This document shows, piece after piece, positions 54,116 through 63,427 of a stretch of DNA of 64,000 bases. The DNA lies in NCBI RefSeq assembly GCF_016908935.1, contig NZ_JAFBEV010000009.1, forward strand, positions 1 through 64,000, given 5' to 3'. Made by a program: the position numbers and the translations under genes. The first letter of the stretch is position 1, and every line of letters begins with the position of its first letter. The notes under the pieces are model-generated. The model did not search any database. It saw only the letters and a program-made list of their open reading frames with translations, and had not been told where the DNA came from. Source of the stretch: Sporolactobacillus spathodeae (lineage in GTDB: Bacteria > Bacillota > Bacilli > Bacillales > Sporolactobacillaceae).

Positions 54116-54508
54116 ATGACTTTTCTCGGCATCCATCACAGTGCAATTATCTGTTCCGATTATCAGCGTTCGAAACGTTTTTATACGGAAATTCTTGGTT
54201 TCACAATCATTCATGAGGTATATCGAGAAGCGCGTCAATCCTATAAATTGGATCTCGCGATCGGTGATGATAATGGCGGGCAGATCGAATTGTTTTCTTT
54301 TCCGTCTCCACCGGAACGACCGTCGCATCCGGAAGCCTGCGGTCTGCGCCATTTGGCGTTTCGCGTCGCATCTGTCAAAGAGACGGTCAAAGAGTTGGAA
54401 CGCAATGGCGTCGCTGTCGAGCCCGTACGTCAGGATCCGTATACAAGTAAGCTTTTTACTTTTTTTCAGGATCCCGACGGTCTACCACTTGAAATCTATC
54501 AGCAGTAA
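54116..54508 (+). CDS. VOC-family (glyoxalase/bleomycin-resistance fold) protein
   Basis: The 130-residue protein has two beta-alpha-beta-beta-beta modules. Metal-ligand positions are present: His in GIHHSAI, Glu in GQIELFSF, His in LRHLAFRV and Glu in LPLEIYQQ. The set is compatible with a glyoxalase I-like metalloenzyme. The substrate is unknown. deoD follows 36 bp behind on the same strand. Confidence 0.85.
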   Translation: MTFLGIHHSAIICSDYQRSKRFYTEILGFTIIHEVYREARQSYKLDLAIGDDNGGQIELFSFPSPPERPSHPEACGLRHLAFRVASVKETVKELERNGVAVEPVRQDPYTSKLFTFFQDPDGLPLEIYQQ

Positions 54509-54544
54509 AAAGTGAAAAGGTAACTATCTGAGAGGAGCGGAACG

Positions 54545-55249
54545 ATGAGTATCCACATTGAAGCAAAGGAAGGGCAAATTGCCGAAACCATTCTCCTTCC
54601 CGGCGACCCACTGCGGGCCAAATATATTGCCGAAACTTATTTGGAAAACGCTGAGCCATACAATCATGTGCGCGGTATGCTCGGTTATACAGGAACTTAT
54701 AAGGGCAAAAGAATCTCTGTTCAAGGGACAGGCATGGGGATTCCATCCATTTCTATTTACGTAAATGAATTAATTCGTGATTACGGTGTAAAAAATTTAA
54801 TCCGCGTCGGTACTTGCGGAGGCATTCAAAAGGACATTCATGTACGCGATGTCGTTTTAGCGATGTCGGCCACTACAGACTCAGCAATCAATCACCTGAC
54901 ATTCCCAAATATTGATTTTGCACCGACCGCTGATTTCGGTTTGCTGCACAAAGCCTATTCGATTGGAGAACGAATGGGAACGAGTATGCGTGTTGGTAGC
55001 ATTTTATCTGCGGACGCCTTTTATCGGGACAGCATGGATTTGATGAAAAAGCTCGCTGGATATGGTGTATTAGCTGTTGAGATGGAAACGACCGCGCTCT
55101 ATACATTAGCCGCAAAATACGGCGTTCATGCATTAACTATCTTAACAGTGAGTGATCATGTTTTTACTGGCGAAGACACGACTTCTGCGGAACGTGAAAA
55201 AACATTCGACGAGATGATTCAAATTGCGCTGACTACGGCGATCCAATAA
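54545..55249 (+). CDS. deoD: Purine-nucleoside phosphorylase DeoD
   Basis: A hexameric-type phosphorylase of 234 residues with the family motifs [20 protein letters not shown] and [12 protein letters not shown]. It cleaves purine (deoxy)nucleosides, including adenosine, with phosphate. It is preceded by GAGAGGAG and ends before a strong terminator. Confidence 0.95.
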   Translation: MSIHIEAKEGQIAETILLPGDPLRAKYIAETYLENAEPYNHVRGMLGYTGTYKGKRISVQGTGMGIPSISIYVNELIRDYGVKNLIRVGTCGGIQKDIHVRDVVLAMSATTDSAINHLTFPNIDFAPTADFGLLHKAYSIGERMGTSMRVGSILSADAFYRDSMDLMKKLAGYGVLAVEMETTALYTLAAKYGVHALTILTVSDHVFTGEDTTSAEREKTFDEMIQIALTTAIQ

Positions 55250-55317
55250 AATTCATCTTGAAGCTAAGGCTATCGACAGACGATTTGTCTCGATCTGCCG
55301 AGAGCTATTTATAGGCT

Positions 55318-55358
55318 AAAAAATAGAGCGGATCAATATGATCCAGCTCTATTTTTTT
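55318..55358 (+). terminator. Terminator behind deoD
   Basis: AAAAATAGAGC-GGATC pairs with GATCC-GCTCTATTTTT, followed by TTC. It is a long, nearly perfect stem. Confidence 0.85.
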
Positions 55359-55401
55359 CACTTTAGGAATTGATAAGATTTCTGAGTGATAAAGAGGAGA
55401 T

Positions 55402-55520
55402 GAACCAGGCTATGCCTGGTCTTTATCTTGCAACAAATGCGCTTCGCCTGCTCGTTTGCCGCGGGCGTCTCACACATTGCCTTTAGATCAGAAAACAACA
55501 TTAAATTGAAACATAGCTTA
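55402..55520 (+). repeat. Truncated copy of the dispersed repeat with AT-rich flank
   Basis: The hairpin ACCAGGCTATGCCTGGT with CTTTATCTT precedes CTCGTTTGCCGCGGGCGTCT. TTGCCTTTAGATCAGAAAAC then continues into the AACATTAAATTGAAACATAG flank also found at 25209-25248 and 31950-31984. Confidence 0.75.
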
Positions 55521-55606
55521 TCTCTTAAAAAAATTTCATTCTTTTCTCTTTTATAAAAAACGAAGGGTCTCCCATCATCCTGGGATCTGGCAAAGCCAGG
55601 TTCTTT

Positions 55607-56059
55607 TTAATGCTTTTTTATCCAGTCATCAATGATCGGTCGGTGATTTTTCAGCAGTGTAAGCTGCTCCCTGCACTCATGAACATCAAGAAATGAATAA
55701 TCAGCGGATTCTTCTGGATCAACCCGCATTTGCCCATGGAACGACTGTGTGCTGTAGACGATAATAATTGGATAATAACAATCCCCATTGGCCGCAGTGG
55801 CCATCGCACCAGAATAAACACCAAATAATTGCAAATTATCAATAGTCAGTCCGGTCTCTTCACGAACCTCCCGAATTGCTGTTTCTTCTGCTGATTCGCC
55901 CAGCTCCATTAAGCCACCTGGCAGCCCCCATGTATTCTGAGGATGCCTGCGCTTTTGCAGCAGAATGCCACGACCCTCATTTTCAAGAATGACAGCTGCG
56001 CCAGGCAGCAGCAAGGGTTGGTGACCAATAGAACGTCTCAAATTTTCAATATAGCCCAC
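55607..56059 (-). CDS. Nudix hydrolase
   Basis: The 150-residue protein has the Nudix box GESAEETAIREVREETGL near residues 52-69 and WGLPGG just before. The family hydrolyses nucleoside diphosphates linked to another moiety; the substrate is unknown. It follows the AI-2E-type permease gene with a 33-bp gap. Confidence 0.88.
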   Translation of the reverse strand: MGYIENLRRSIGHQPLLLPGAAVILENEGRGILLQKRRHPQNTWGLPGGLMELGESAEETAIREVREETGLTIDNLQLFGVYSGAMATAANGDCYYPIIIVYSTQSFHGQMRVDPEESADYSFLDVHECREQLTLLKNHRPIIDDWIKKH

Positions 56060-56092
56060 TGAATAACCTTCTTTGTCTCCGTTTTCCGCAGA

Positions 56093-57172
56093 TTAGCCAT
56101 GTCGACGTAACTGGAACAACTGGTAAATCCGCGTAACTATCACCTTACAGACCGCATAGACAGGGATAGCGAGTAGCATTCCAATAATTCCTGCAAGATT
56201 TCCGGCAACAAGCAGAATGCAGATAATTGTCAGCGGATGAAGGTCTAGTTTTCTGCCCATGACAAGCGGTGAAATCACATTGCCTTCAATCTGCTGCACA
56301 ACGATGACACCGACAATCACATAAATAGCCAACACTGGATCCTGAATGAAAGCCACAATGACTGCTGGAATGGTCGCAATAAACGAGCCGATAAACGGAA
56401 TCACATTCGTAAACAAAATAACCAGTGCAAGCACCAAGGAATAATTTAAATGGATCACTGTATACCAAATGAAAATGAATACAAAATCAAAGAGAAGAAC
56501 AATCATTTGCCCTTGGATATAACCGCTGAGTGCCTGATCCATATCTCGCAGTATTTCCATTCCTTTTTCTCTATGTTCCTCAGGAATAAACTTAATCATT
56601 CCGCGTGCCATCTTCTCGCCATCTTTTAATAGATAGAAGAGGATAAAAGGAACAGTTACTGCGATTAAAACGGTACCGGTGATCGACTGAATGATTGATA
56701 AAATATTGTTACCAATCGAAGTCGTCATTTGGGTGAAATTTTTCGAAAATCGATTGGTGAAATCTGTATAGGAAATATCATTTAAGTGCATCCGCACAAA
56801 GAGTTTGCTGTTCTGAAAATCATTTAACTGCTGACCAAGTTGCTTTATGAGATGCGGCATACTATTAATGAGTGAAAGCACTTGGTTATAAAGCTGCGGT
56901 CCGAGCCAGAAAATGAGCGCTGCAAGCAAACTGAGAACAATCAAATAAATAATCACGATTGCCACAACTTTTGGTATCCGCAGGCGGCATAAGCCGCGAA
57001 CAAGTGGCCGCAGAAGGTAGTAAAAAAGTACAGCAATAATTAATGGAGCAGCTAAACTCGTCAATACAACACCGATCGGCGCGAGAATAAATGTGAGTTT
57101 GGAAGCGACTAATAGAATAATAAGAATTAATAAGATCCAAATGGAAAATTTAAAATACTTTGATTGCGGCAT
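56093..57172 (-). CDS. AI-2E family transporter (YueF/YdiK-like)
   Basis: The 359-residue protein has about eight membrane segments and the conserved C-terminal block LDLHPLTIICILLVAGNLAG followed by PVYAVCKVI. The family includes exporters and Na+(Li+)/H+ antiporters, so the substrate is not certain. Confidence 0.88.
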   Translation of the reverse strand: MPQSKYFKFSIWILLILIILLVASKLTFILAPIGVVLTSLAAPLIIAVLFYYLLRPLVRGLCRLRIPKVVAIVIIYLIVLSLLAALIFWLGPQLYNQVLSLINSMPHLIKQLGQQLNDFQNSKLFVRMHLNDISYTDFTNRFSKNFTQMTTSIGNNILSIIQSITGTVLIAVTVPFILFYLLKDGEKMARGMIKFIPEEHREKGMEILRDMDQALSGYIQGQMIVLLFDFVFIFIWYTVIHLNYSLVLALVILFTNVIPFIGSFIATIPAVIVAFIQDPVLAIYVIVGVIVVQQIEGNVISPLVMGRKLDLHPLTIICILLVAGNLAGIIGMLLAIPVYAVCKVIVTRIYQLFQLRRHG

Positions 57173-57436
57173 AATCGCTCCCCACTCCCTCCGATGAAAT
57201 AATCCTTCGAAGCACTAATTTTTGATTAACGATGCAATTGTTCCCGTGCACCCCTACTCGACTTTTGTTCATACCCTTTCATTTTAACCGAATCACTCGA
57301 ATCGATCCATTGTATTTCTTATCTTACAGATACTGTAAAATACGAAGCACATGATTTCCACGAAGACAGCAAGAACTAAAGGAGTAGCTACTCTATTAAA
57401 TATATACCACCCATTCCAATCCATTCCGTAAAATAA

Positions 57437-57475
57437 TAAAGCTGTCTCACACCGCTTGCTGGCAGGTGAAACAGC
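57437..57475 (-). terminator. Terminator behind acoC
   Basis: On the minus strand AGCTGTTTCACC pairs with GGTGTGAGACAGCT and TTATTATTTTA follows. The 57173-57514 gap holds nothing else that I can support. Confidence 0.55.
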
Positions 57476-57514
57476 TAAATTTTCCATCGATTGATAAACT
57501 AATTTCGTCCATTG

Positions 57515-58786
57515 TTACAAAACGAGCTTAAACGGTGCCTCAAGATAGTTTTTGATTGTTTTCAAAAATTCTGCTGCCTGAGCGCCGTCTACCACTCGGT
57601 GATCAAATGTTAGACTTAGCGGTAGCATGCTGCGCCGTTCAAGTGATTCACCAACATACACCGGCTGATCAGTAATTTGGCCGACACCGAGAATTCCCGT
57701 TTCTGGTGGGTTAAGAACCGGTGTGAAAAATCCAACGCCGTAAGTTCCTAGAGAAGTCACCGTAAATGTGGAACCACTCAGCTGCAAAGCATTCATCTGT
57801 CCAGAACGCGCAGCTTTACTTGCCTTGCGAATTTCACGTGAGAGAACACTTAACGATTTCTTATCCGCATCTTTAATCACCGGGACTACAAGCCCCTCAT
57901 CCAATGCAACCGCAACGCCAAGATGGACATCCGCGAATTCCGTAATCGTGTCGTTCTCAAGCAGACTGTTCATTTTTTTATGTTCCAAAAGCGATTGAAT
58001 GACTGCTTTTGCGATAAAATCAGTGACTGTTAATCGGACTTCATCGTCGATTGGATACGCGGCACGCGCCTGTTTCTGAAAAGCAAGCAACGCTGTGACA
58101 TCCGCAGTTGTCTGTAAGGTCAGTTGCGCACTTTCCTGCAAACTGCTGTACATCCGAGCAGCGATTACTTTACGCATGCCACTCATTTTCCTACTCGTAC
58201 CGCCAGTCAAAGCAACGGATGCTATTTCCGTTTGCGGTTGACTGGTCGACTTTTCGGCCTTCAAAGACGTAGTCAATTGTTCCGCGGCCTTCTCATCCGC
58301 ACGATCCTTTACCGCCAAAGCGACATCTGCTTTCGTAATTCGCCCGAGCGGACCCGTACCTGTCACTACGCTCAGATCGATAGCCTCCGCTTTGGCCAAT
58401 CTTCTCGCTGCAGGCGAAATACGCAGACGCGCGACAGGCGCAGCTTCTTTTTCTACTTCTACTTTTACGGCTGGTTTCAGCGTGTCCTGCACAGAAGCAA
58501 CAGGCGCAGGAGCCACTTCCTGTGTATTTTCAGTGGGAATAGCCTCCCCGGCTTGACCGATATAGCCAAGCGCTTTGCCTATCGCCACAACGTCATCTGC
58601 CTCAGCTTCAATGTCAAGTAAAATTCCGTCTTCTGGTGCTTCAATCTCTTTTTCGATTTTATCGGAACTGATTGAAACAACAGATTCGCCTTTTTTTACT
58701 GTGTCTCCTTTACTTTTCAGCCATTCGACAACAGTACCCTCGGACATGCCCATCCCCATTTTAGGCATAATGATTTCTGTAGCCAT
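57515..58786 (-). CDS. acoC: Dihydrolipoamide acyltransferase, E2 of an acetoin/2-oxo acid dehydrogenase
   Basis: The order is: an N-terminal lipoyl domain with the lipoyl-lysine in SSDKIE (near residue 42), a peripheral subunit-binding domain (RISPAARRLAKAEAIDL) and the C-terminal catalytic domain with DHRVVDG. It moves the acyl group to CoA. The start is ATG 58786, behind GGGAGG. It is separated from acoB by a 690-bp array of intergenic repeats, unusual for a single complex. Confidence 0.92.
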   Translation of the reverse strand: MATEIIMPKMGMGMSEGTVVEWLKSKGDTVKKGESVVSISSDKIEKEIEAPEDGILLDIEAEADDVVAIGKALGYIGQAGEAIPTENTQEVAPAPVASVQDTLKPAVKVEVEKEAAPVARLRISPAARRLAKAEAIDLSVVTGTGPLGRITKADVALAVKDRADEKAAEQLTTSLKAEKSTSQPQTEIASVALTGGTSRKMSGMRKVIAARMYSSLQESAQLTLQTTADVTALLAFQKQARAAYPIDDEVRLTVTDFIAKAVIQSLLEHKKMNSLLENDTITEFADVHLGVAVALDEGLVVPVIKDADKKSLSVLSREIRKASKAARSGQMNALQLSGSTFTVTSLGTYGVGFFTPVLNPPETGILGVGQITDQPVYVGESLERRSMLPLSLTFDHRVVDGAQAAEFLKTIKNYLEAPFKLVL

Positions 58787-58803
58787 ACCATTTCCTCCCT
58801 TCA

Positions 58804-59406
58804 TAAGAAAAACAGGCTACGCCTGGTCTTTATTTGTATCAATTGCGCTTCGGCTGCTCGCTTGCCGCGGGCGATCCGTGAGCCTCCTCAGACAGTCTAG
58901 AATCTGCGGGGTCTCACTTGGCTCGCTTTTCCCGCAGGCGTCTCGCACCTTCGCTCCATTTTATGCTTTCTTATCTTTTAAGAAAACAGGTTACGCCTGG
59001 TCTTTATTTGTATCCATTGCGCTTCGGCTGCTCGCTTGCCGCGGGCGATCCGTGAGCCTCCTCAGACAGTCTAGAATCTGCGGGGTCTCACTTGGCTCGC
59101 TTCTCCCGCAGGCGTCTCGCACTTTCGCTCCATTTTATGCTTTCTTATCTTTTAAGAAAACAGGCTACGCCTGGTCTTTATTTGTATCCATTGCGCTTCG
59201 GCTGCTCGCTTGCCGCGGGCGATCCGTGAGCCTCCTCAGACAGTCTAGAATCTGCGGGGTCTCACTTGGCTCGCTTCTCCCGCAGGCGTCTCGCACTTTC
59301 GCTCCATTTTATGCTTTCTTATCTTTTAAGAAAACAGGCTACGCCTGGTCTTTATTTGTATCAATTGCGCTTCGGCGCTTGCCGCGGGCGATCCGTGAGC
59401 CTCCTC
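58804..59406 (+). repeat. Tandem array of the dispersed repeat (174-176 bp units) inside the aco operon
   Basis: Units run 58804-58979, 58980-59153, 59154-59327 and a partial 59328-59406. Each opens with the hairpin CAGGCTACGCCTG (in unit 2 CAGGTTACGCCTG) flanked by T-runs on both strands, followed by the GC-rich core and CATTTTATGC. Units are almost identical. The 174-bp period is a multiple of three, so a 294-codon frame stays open through the array; I do not regard it as a gene. Confidence 0.92.
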
Positions 59407-59476
59407 GTACAAGCAAAAGTCTGTTACTTTCTTTATTTATGAAAGAACGACTCTGCTGAATAAACCGGGTAAAAGT

Positions 59477-60511
59477 TTATACAGTTGTAAAAACACGATC
59501 CCCAACCATCGTTTGAAAGGCTGCGAGAATTTTCTCCGGTGACGGCATATAAATTTTCTCCAGTGCAGGAGAAAATGGAACAGGGCTATGCGGCGCAGTA
59601 ACCCGTTTAATTGGCGCATCAAGATAATCAAAAGCTTTATCACCGACGATTGCGGCTATATCCGTCGCAGCACTGCAGCGCGGATATGCCTCATCAACGA
59701 TAATCAACCGTCCCGTTTTCTTTACCGATTCAATGATTGTTCCTTCATCTAGTGGCGAAAGTGTACGCGGGTCAATAACTTCAGCCTCAAAGCCTTTTTT
59801 TGCCAATTGGTCAGCCGCTTTCATCGCTGTAAAGACCTGCTTGCCAATACCGACAATAGTCAGATCGGAGCCTTTGCGTTTAATCTCCGCCTTGCCAAAT
59901 GGAATCGTATAGAAACCTTCACCAACTTCACCTTTCATTGAATAAAGGGTTTTATCTTCAAAAACGATGACTGGATCATCATCGAAAATTGCCTGAAGCA
60001 AGAGCCCTTTCATGTCGTATGGATTGCTCGGCACAACAACCTTGAGACCCGGAATGTGTGTAAAAATGGCATACAGGCTCTGCGAATGCTGCGCTGCCGC
60101 ATTGAATCCAGCACCGTCAATCGTCCGGATAGTTAGCGGCACTTTTGCTTTTCCGCCAAACATATAATGGAATTTAGCCGCTTGATTCATTACTTCGTCA
60201 AGACAGCTGCCGATAAAGTCATTAAACATCAGTTCAGCAATTGGCCGCAGTCCGGTTGCCGCCGCGGAAACGGCAGCCCCCATATACCCTGCCTCGGCGA
60301 TCGGCGTATCGATTACACGATCTCGACCGAATTCCTCAACAATTCCCTTCGTAACACCGAAAACGCCTCCCCATGCGCCTTGATCCTGAAGATGATCGAC
60401 TTCAGCACCTCCAGCAACGTCTTCGCCGATCAAAATAACGTTCTCGTCTTTGCGCATCGCCTGGCGAACAGCGTCGTTTATCGCTTCTGAATAAGACATT
60501 TTGACTGACAT
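59477..60511 (-). CDS. acoB: Acetoin dehydrogenase E1 beta subunit
   Basis: A transketolase-type beta subunit: GEDVAGGAEVDHLQDQGAWG followed by GVTKGIVEEFG is typical of AcoB. With AcoA it forms the TPP-dependent E1 that cleaves acetoin. The start is ATG 60511, behind GGAGGTGAG. It lies 30 bp downstream of acoA. Confidence 0.92.
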   Translation of the reverse strand: MSVKMSYSEAINDAVRQAMRKDENVILIGEDVAGGAEVDHLQDQGAWGGVFGVTKGIVEEFGRDRVIDTPIAEAGYMGAAVSAAATGLRPIAELMFNDFIGSCLDEVMNQAAKFHYMFGGKAKVPLTIRTIDGAGFNAAAQHSQSLYAIFTHIPGLKVVVPSNPYDMKGLLLQAIFDDDPVIVFEDKTLYSMKGEVGEGFYTIPFGKAEIKRKGSDLTIVGIGKQVFTAMKAADQLAKKGFEAEVIDPRTLSPLDEGTIIESVKKTGRLIIVDEAYPRCSAATDIAAIVGDKAFDYLDAPIKRVTAPHSPVPFSPALEKIYMPSPEKILAAFQTMVGDRVFTTV

Positions 60512-60541
60512 CTTTCTCACCTCCGAATGATTTGAACACAT

Positions 60542-61537
60542 TCAATAAGAAACATATACATCGGTTGTTGTCTCTGAGCGGTCCGGGAACGGACTGTCCT
60601 CACTGAATTGAATGGCATGTGCCACCGCGTCTTGCACTTGGCTATCAATGGCACTGATCTCCTCATCTGTAAGGAGTTTAGTGTTTTTCACGGCGTTCTG
60701 GAATCGAAGAATACAATCATCTTCAGCGATCGCCTTTTCTTGTACTTCTTTATCTTTATAAGTCTGAGTATCGCCTTCGAAGTGCCCATAATCTCTGTAG
60801 GTCAGGCATTCGAGAATCGTTGGCCCTTCACCTTTGCGCGCGCGATCAACCGCCTTGCCGGCGGCTTCATATACAGCCATCAGATCGCGGCCATCAACTG
60901 TATCACCGGCAATCTTGTATACTTTTGCAAAATCAGATATGCGATCAGCCGCGGCAGCATAGTCAAAAGTAGATGCTTCGCCGAAACCATTATTCTCGCA
61001 CACAAAAATAACAGGCAATTTCCAAATGGCAGCCATGTTTACCGCTTCATGGAACGTTCCGTGATTGCTTGCACCATCGCCAAAAAAACAAACCGCTACA
61101 TTATCCGTTTTCTTGACTTTCGCCGTCAATCCCGCACCGATAGCAAGCGGCAATCCAGCGCCAACAATACCATTCGCACCGAGCATTCCCTTGGAAACAT
61201 CGGCAATATGCATGGATCCGCCTTTACCTTTGCACAACCCTGTAGCACGTCCAAAAATTTCCGCCATCATGCCATCCAAATCACAACCCTTGGCGATGCA
61301 GTGACCATGACCGCGGTGTGTACTTGTGATCTTGTCATCATCGGTCAAATGTGCGCAAACACCCACAGCAACTGCTTCTTCTCCAGCATAGAGATGAACA
61401 AACCCGGGGATTTCACCTTTTTCGAAAATTTCATGAACGGCGTTTTCAAACTGGCGAATCTCCTGCATTTTCTGGTAAATCCACTTGGCTTTGTCAACAG
61501 TCATCTCTTTGTAGGAAGTTTCTGTTCCAGCTTGCAT
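60542..61537 (-). CDS. acoA: Acetoin dehydrogenase E1 alpha subunit
   Basis: The TPP-binding motif GDGASNHGTFHEAVNMA is near residue 160, and RGHGHCIAKG and KGKGGSMHIAD are E1-alpha landmarks. The sequence fits AcoA better than PdhA. The start is ATG 61537 behind GGGAGGAATC. The complex turns acetoin into acetaldehyde and acetyl-CoA. A cre site upstream suggests repression by CcpA when sugar is plentiful. Confidence 0.92.
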   Translation of the reverse strand: MQAGTETSYKEMTVDKAKWIYQKMQEIRQFENAVHEIFEKGEIPGFVHLYAGEEAVAVGVCAHLTDDDKITSTHRGHGHCIAKGCDLDGMMAEIFGRATGLCKGKGGSMHIADVSKGMLGANGIVGAGLPLAIGAGLTAKVKKTDNVAVCFFGDGASNHGTFHEAVNMAAIWKLPVIFVCENNGFGEASTFDYAAAADRISDFAKVYKIAGDTVDGRDLMAVYEAAGKAVDRARKGEGPTILECLTYRDYGHFEGDTQTYKDKEVQEKAIAEDDCILRFQNAVKNTKLLTDEEISAIDSQVQDAVAHAIQFSEDSPFPDRSETTTDVYVSY

Positions 61538-61587
61538 GATGATTCCTCCCATCGTTTACCGCCTGATTCAATTTCTCAGCATGGTGT

Positions 61588-61638
61588 GTAAGCGGTTTCT
61601 TACGTATTTATCTTAATTCTGCTCTTTACTCATTGCAA
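61588..61638 (-). promoter_or_regulatory. aco promoter with a CcpA cre site
   Basis: On the minus strand TTGCAA (61633-61638) and TAAGAT (61611-61616) form a sigma-A promoter with 16-17 bases between. Just downstream, TGTAAGCGGTTTCT (61588-61601, plus-strand reading) fits the cre consensus TGWAANCGNTNWCW. A cre at this place blocks transcription in known cases. No sigma-54 type -24/-12 site was seen. Confidence 0.7.
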
Positions 61639-61788
61639 GAAATAAGCCTTGAAATTGTGACATTTGTTACAAATGAATCAGCTAATAAACACCTTTGAAA
61701 TGGGGGAATAAGAACAAGTTATAGGTATGAACAAAATGTGATTTTTGAAAAGGCTTTCAAAAATAAATGAATATTTTTAATATTTAGT

Positions 61789-61819
61789 TGTTAAATTTGC
61801 TGACATCTTATGTTATACT
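61789..61819 (+). promoter_or_regulatory. GlnR/TnrA box and promoter of amt
   Basis: TGTTAAATTTGCTGACA (61789-61805) is a full match to TGTNAN7TNACA. An extended -10 TGTTATACT (TATACT 61814-61819) follows, so the box covers the -35 region, a repressing position. A second dyad TGTGACATTTGTTACA (61646-61661) is one base short of the consensus. Confidence 0.75.
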
Positions 61820-61852
61820 AGTTCCATCATAAACGAGGGGAGAATTCATTTA

Positions 61853-63142
61853 ATGAAAGCAACTGCAGACGCAATTACTTTAAGCTTGGATTCATTATGG
61901 ATTTTGATCGCAGCAATCTTAGTTATTTTTATGCAAGCCGGTTTTGCCTTCCTTGAATCAGGCTCGCTTCGTAGTAAAAACGCGGGGCATATCACTGGGA
62001 AACAGATTATCACCCTGGCGATTTCTTCAATTGCCTTTTGGGCTTTCGGTTACGGTATCGCATTTGGAAAAGGCAATGACTTCGTCGGTACATCATCGTT
62101 TTTTCTAAGCGGTGTGCCAAGTGGTCATGACTCAATCTTCTTCTTATTCCAATTGGCCTTTGCCGCTGTATCATTGGCCATTGCATGGGGCGGTTTTGCA
62201 GAACGCGCCAAATTGTCTGTATATTTTATTTTTGGTACTTTATTCGTTATTTTTATCTATCCGGTTGTTGGTCACTGGGTATGGGGCGGCGGCTGGTTGA
62301 GCAAACTCGGCATGCAGGACTTCGCCGGTTCAACCGTTGTCCATCTTCAAGGTGCAACTGCCGCTCTCGTTGCAACATTGCTTCTTGGTAAACGAATTGG
62401 CAAATTTAAAGACGGCAAGCCAGTAGCAATTCCAGCACATAATATTCCATTCGTATTCCTTGGTACATTTATTCTCTGGCTTGGCTGGTTCGGTTTCAAC
62501 GCAGGAAGCACGGTTTCAACGGGTGCTGTCACAGAAGGTTACGGTCAGTTCTTCGGTTATGTTGCTCTGACAACTAACCTGGCTGCTGCTGGCGGCGCAC
62601 TTGGCGCTTTGTTCACTGCCATGATTTTGTCTAAAAAAGCAGATATCGGTGCAATGTGCAATGGCGTTCTCGCCGCACTTGTTGCTATCACTGCTTCTTG
62701 TGCATTCGTTGAACCTTGGGCAGCAATCGTTATCGGCGCATTTGCTGGCGCGTTCACGTACTGGACTTCGATTTTCTTCGAAGCTAAAGGCCTTGATGAT
62801 CCGATTTACGCTTTCTCTGTTCACGGTATTTCTGGTATCATTGGTACGCTTTCCACTGGTTTCTTTGCCGCTCCTGAACTTGTTAAAGTAGCTGGTGTCG
62901 GCAAACCAGGTTTGTTCTATGGTGGCGGATTCTACCAGCTTGGCGTTCAGACGCTTGGTGTCGCTGCAGCATTTGTTTTCGTACTTGTCGCATCATTCGT
63001 TATCCTCGGCATTATGAAAGCAACGATGGGTCTGCGTGTATCCCGTGAAGCTGAAATTGCTGGTCTCGATATCAGCGAACATGGTGCTTACGGATACGGA
63101 GAAATGGATGCAGAAGCTGTTGCCGCAGCTGAAGCAAAATAA
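61853..63142 (+). CDS. amt: Ammonium transporter
   Basis: The 429-residue protein has eleven predicted membrane segments and the twin-histidine pore residues in VVHLQGA and SVHGISGI. It takes up ammonium when nitrogen is scarce. Preceded by GAGGGGAG. A glnK gene, commonly next to amt, is absent here; a terminator follows directly. Confidence 0.95.
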   Translation: MKATADAITLSLDSLWILIAAILVIFMQAGFAFLESGSLRSKNAGHITGKQIITLAISSIAFWAFGYGIAFGKGNDFVGTSSFFLSGVPSGHDSIFFLFQLAFAAVSLAIAWGGFAERAKLSVYFIFGTLFVIFIYPVVGHWVWGGGWLSKLGMQDFAGSTVVHLQGATAALVATLLLGKRIGKFKDGKPVAIPAHNIPFVFLGTFILWLGWFGFNAGSTVSTGAVTEGYGQFFGYVALTTNLAAAGGALGALFTAMILSKKADIGAMCNGVLAALVAITASCAFVEPWAAIVIGAFAGAFTYWTSIFFEAKGLDDPIYAFSVHGISGIIGTLSTGFFAAPELVKVAGVGKPGLFYGGGFYQLGVQTLGVAAAFVFVLVASFVILGIMKATMGLRVSREAEIAGLDISEHGAYGYGEMDAEAVAAAEAK

Positions 63143-63157
63143 GATTATCGAAACGCA

Positions 63158-63192
63158 AAAAATCCTGCCTTAATTGAGGCAGGATTTTTTTT
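63158..63192 (+). terminator. Terminator behind amt
   Basis: AAAAATCCTGCCT pairs with AGGCAGGATTTTT around TAATTG, followed by TTT. Confidence 0.9.
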
Positions 63193-63227
63193 GCCGACTG
63201 GAGAAAAAATATACGTTGTCAACAAAT

Positions 63228-63258
63228 AAGAACTGGACAGTTTTGTCCAGTTCTTTCT
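63228..63258. terminator. Second hairpin behind amt
   Basis: AAGAACTGGACA (63228-63239) pairs perfectly with TGTCCAGTTCTT (63244-63255), followed by TCTT. Confidence 0.6.
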
Positions 63259-63261
63259 TAC

Positions 63262-63340
63262 AAGATAAGAAAGCACGAAAAATAGAGTGCAGGCGCGAGA
63301 AGCCGGAGCGCGACAGGGCGCAGCCAAGTTTTTCTAATAC
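63262..63340 (-). repeat. Degenerate reversed copy of the dispersed repeat
   Basis: AAGAAAGCACGAAAAATAGA, CGCGAGAAGCC and GGCGCAGCCAAGTTTTTCT correspond to the tail, core remnants and hairpin arm of the family in reverse orientation. Confidence 0.5.
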
Positions 63341-63397
63341 ATTCTAAAAAGCACAAGATTCCTCAGATTGAGTCATAAGAAATGACGATCTAACAAA

Positions 63398-63427
63398 ACG
63401 CCAGCTCCCCGTCACCGAGACTGGCGC
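63398..63427 (-). terminator. Terminator at the end of rnz
   Basis: On the minus strand GCGCCAGTCTC...GAGCTGGCG is followed by TTTTGTTAG. The upstream arm overlaps the last rnz codons. Confidence 0.6.

Noticed and set aside
57293-57487. 64-codon minus-strand frame behind acoC
   Set aside because: It overlaps the terminator hairpin at 57437-57475 and lacks a ribosome-binding site.
58575-59459. Open frame of 294 codons with three near-identical 58-residue repeats
   Set aside because: It is produced by the 174-bp tandem intergenic repeat, whose period is a multiple of three, and runs antisense to acoC at its start. There is no ribosome-binding site or protein-like composition.
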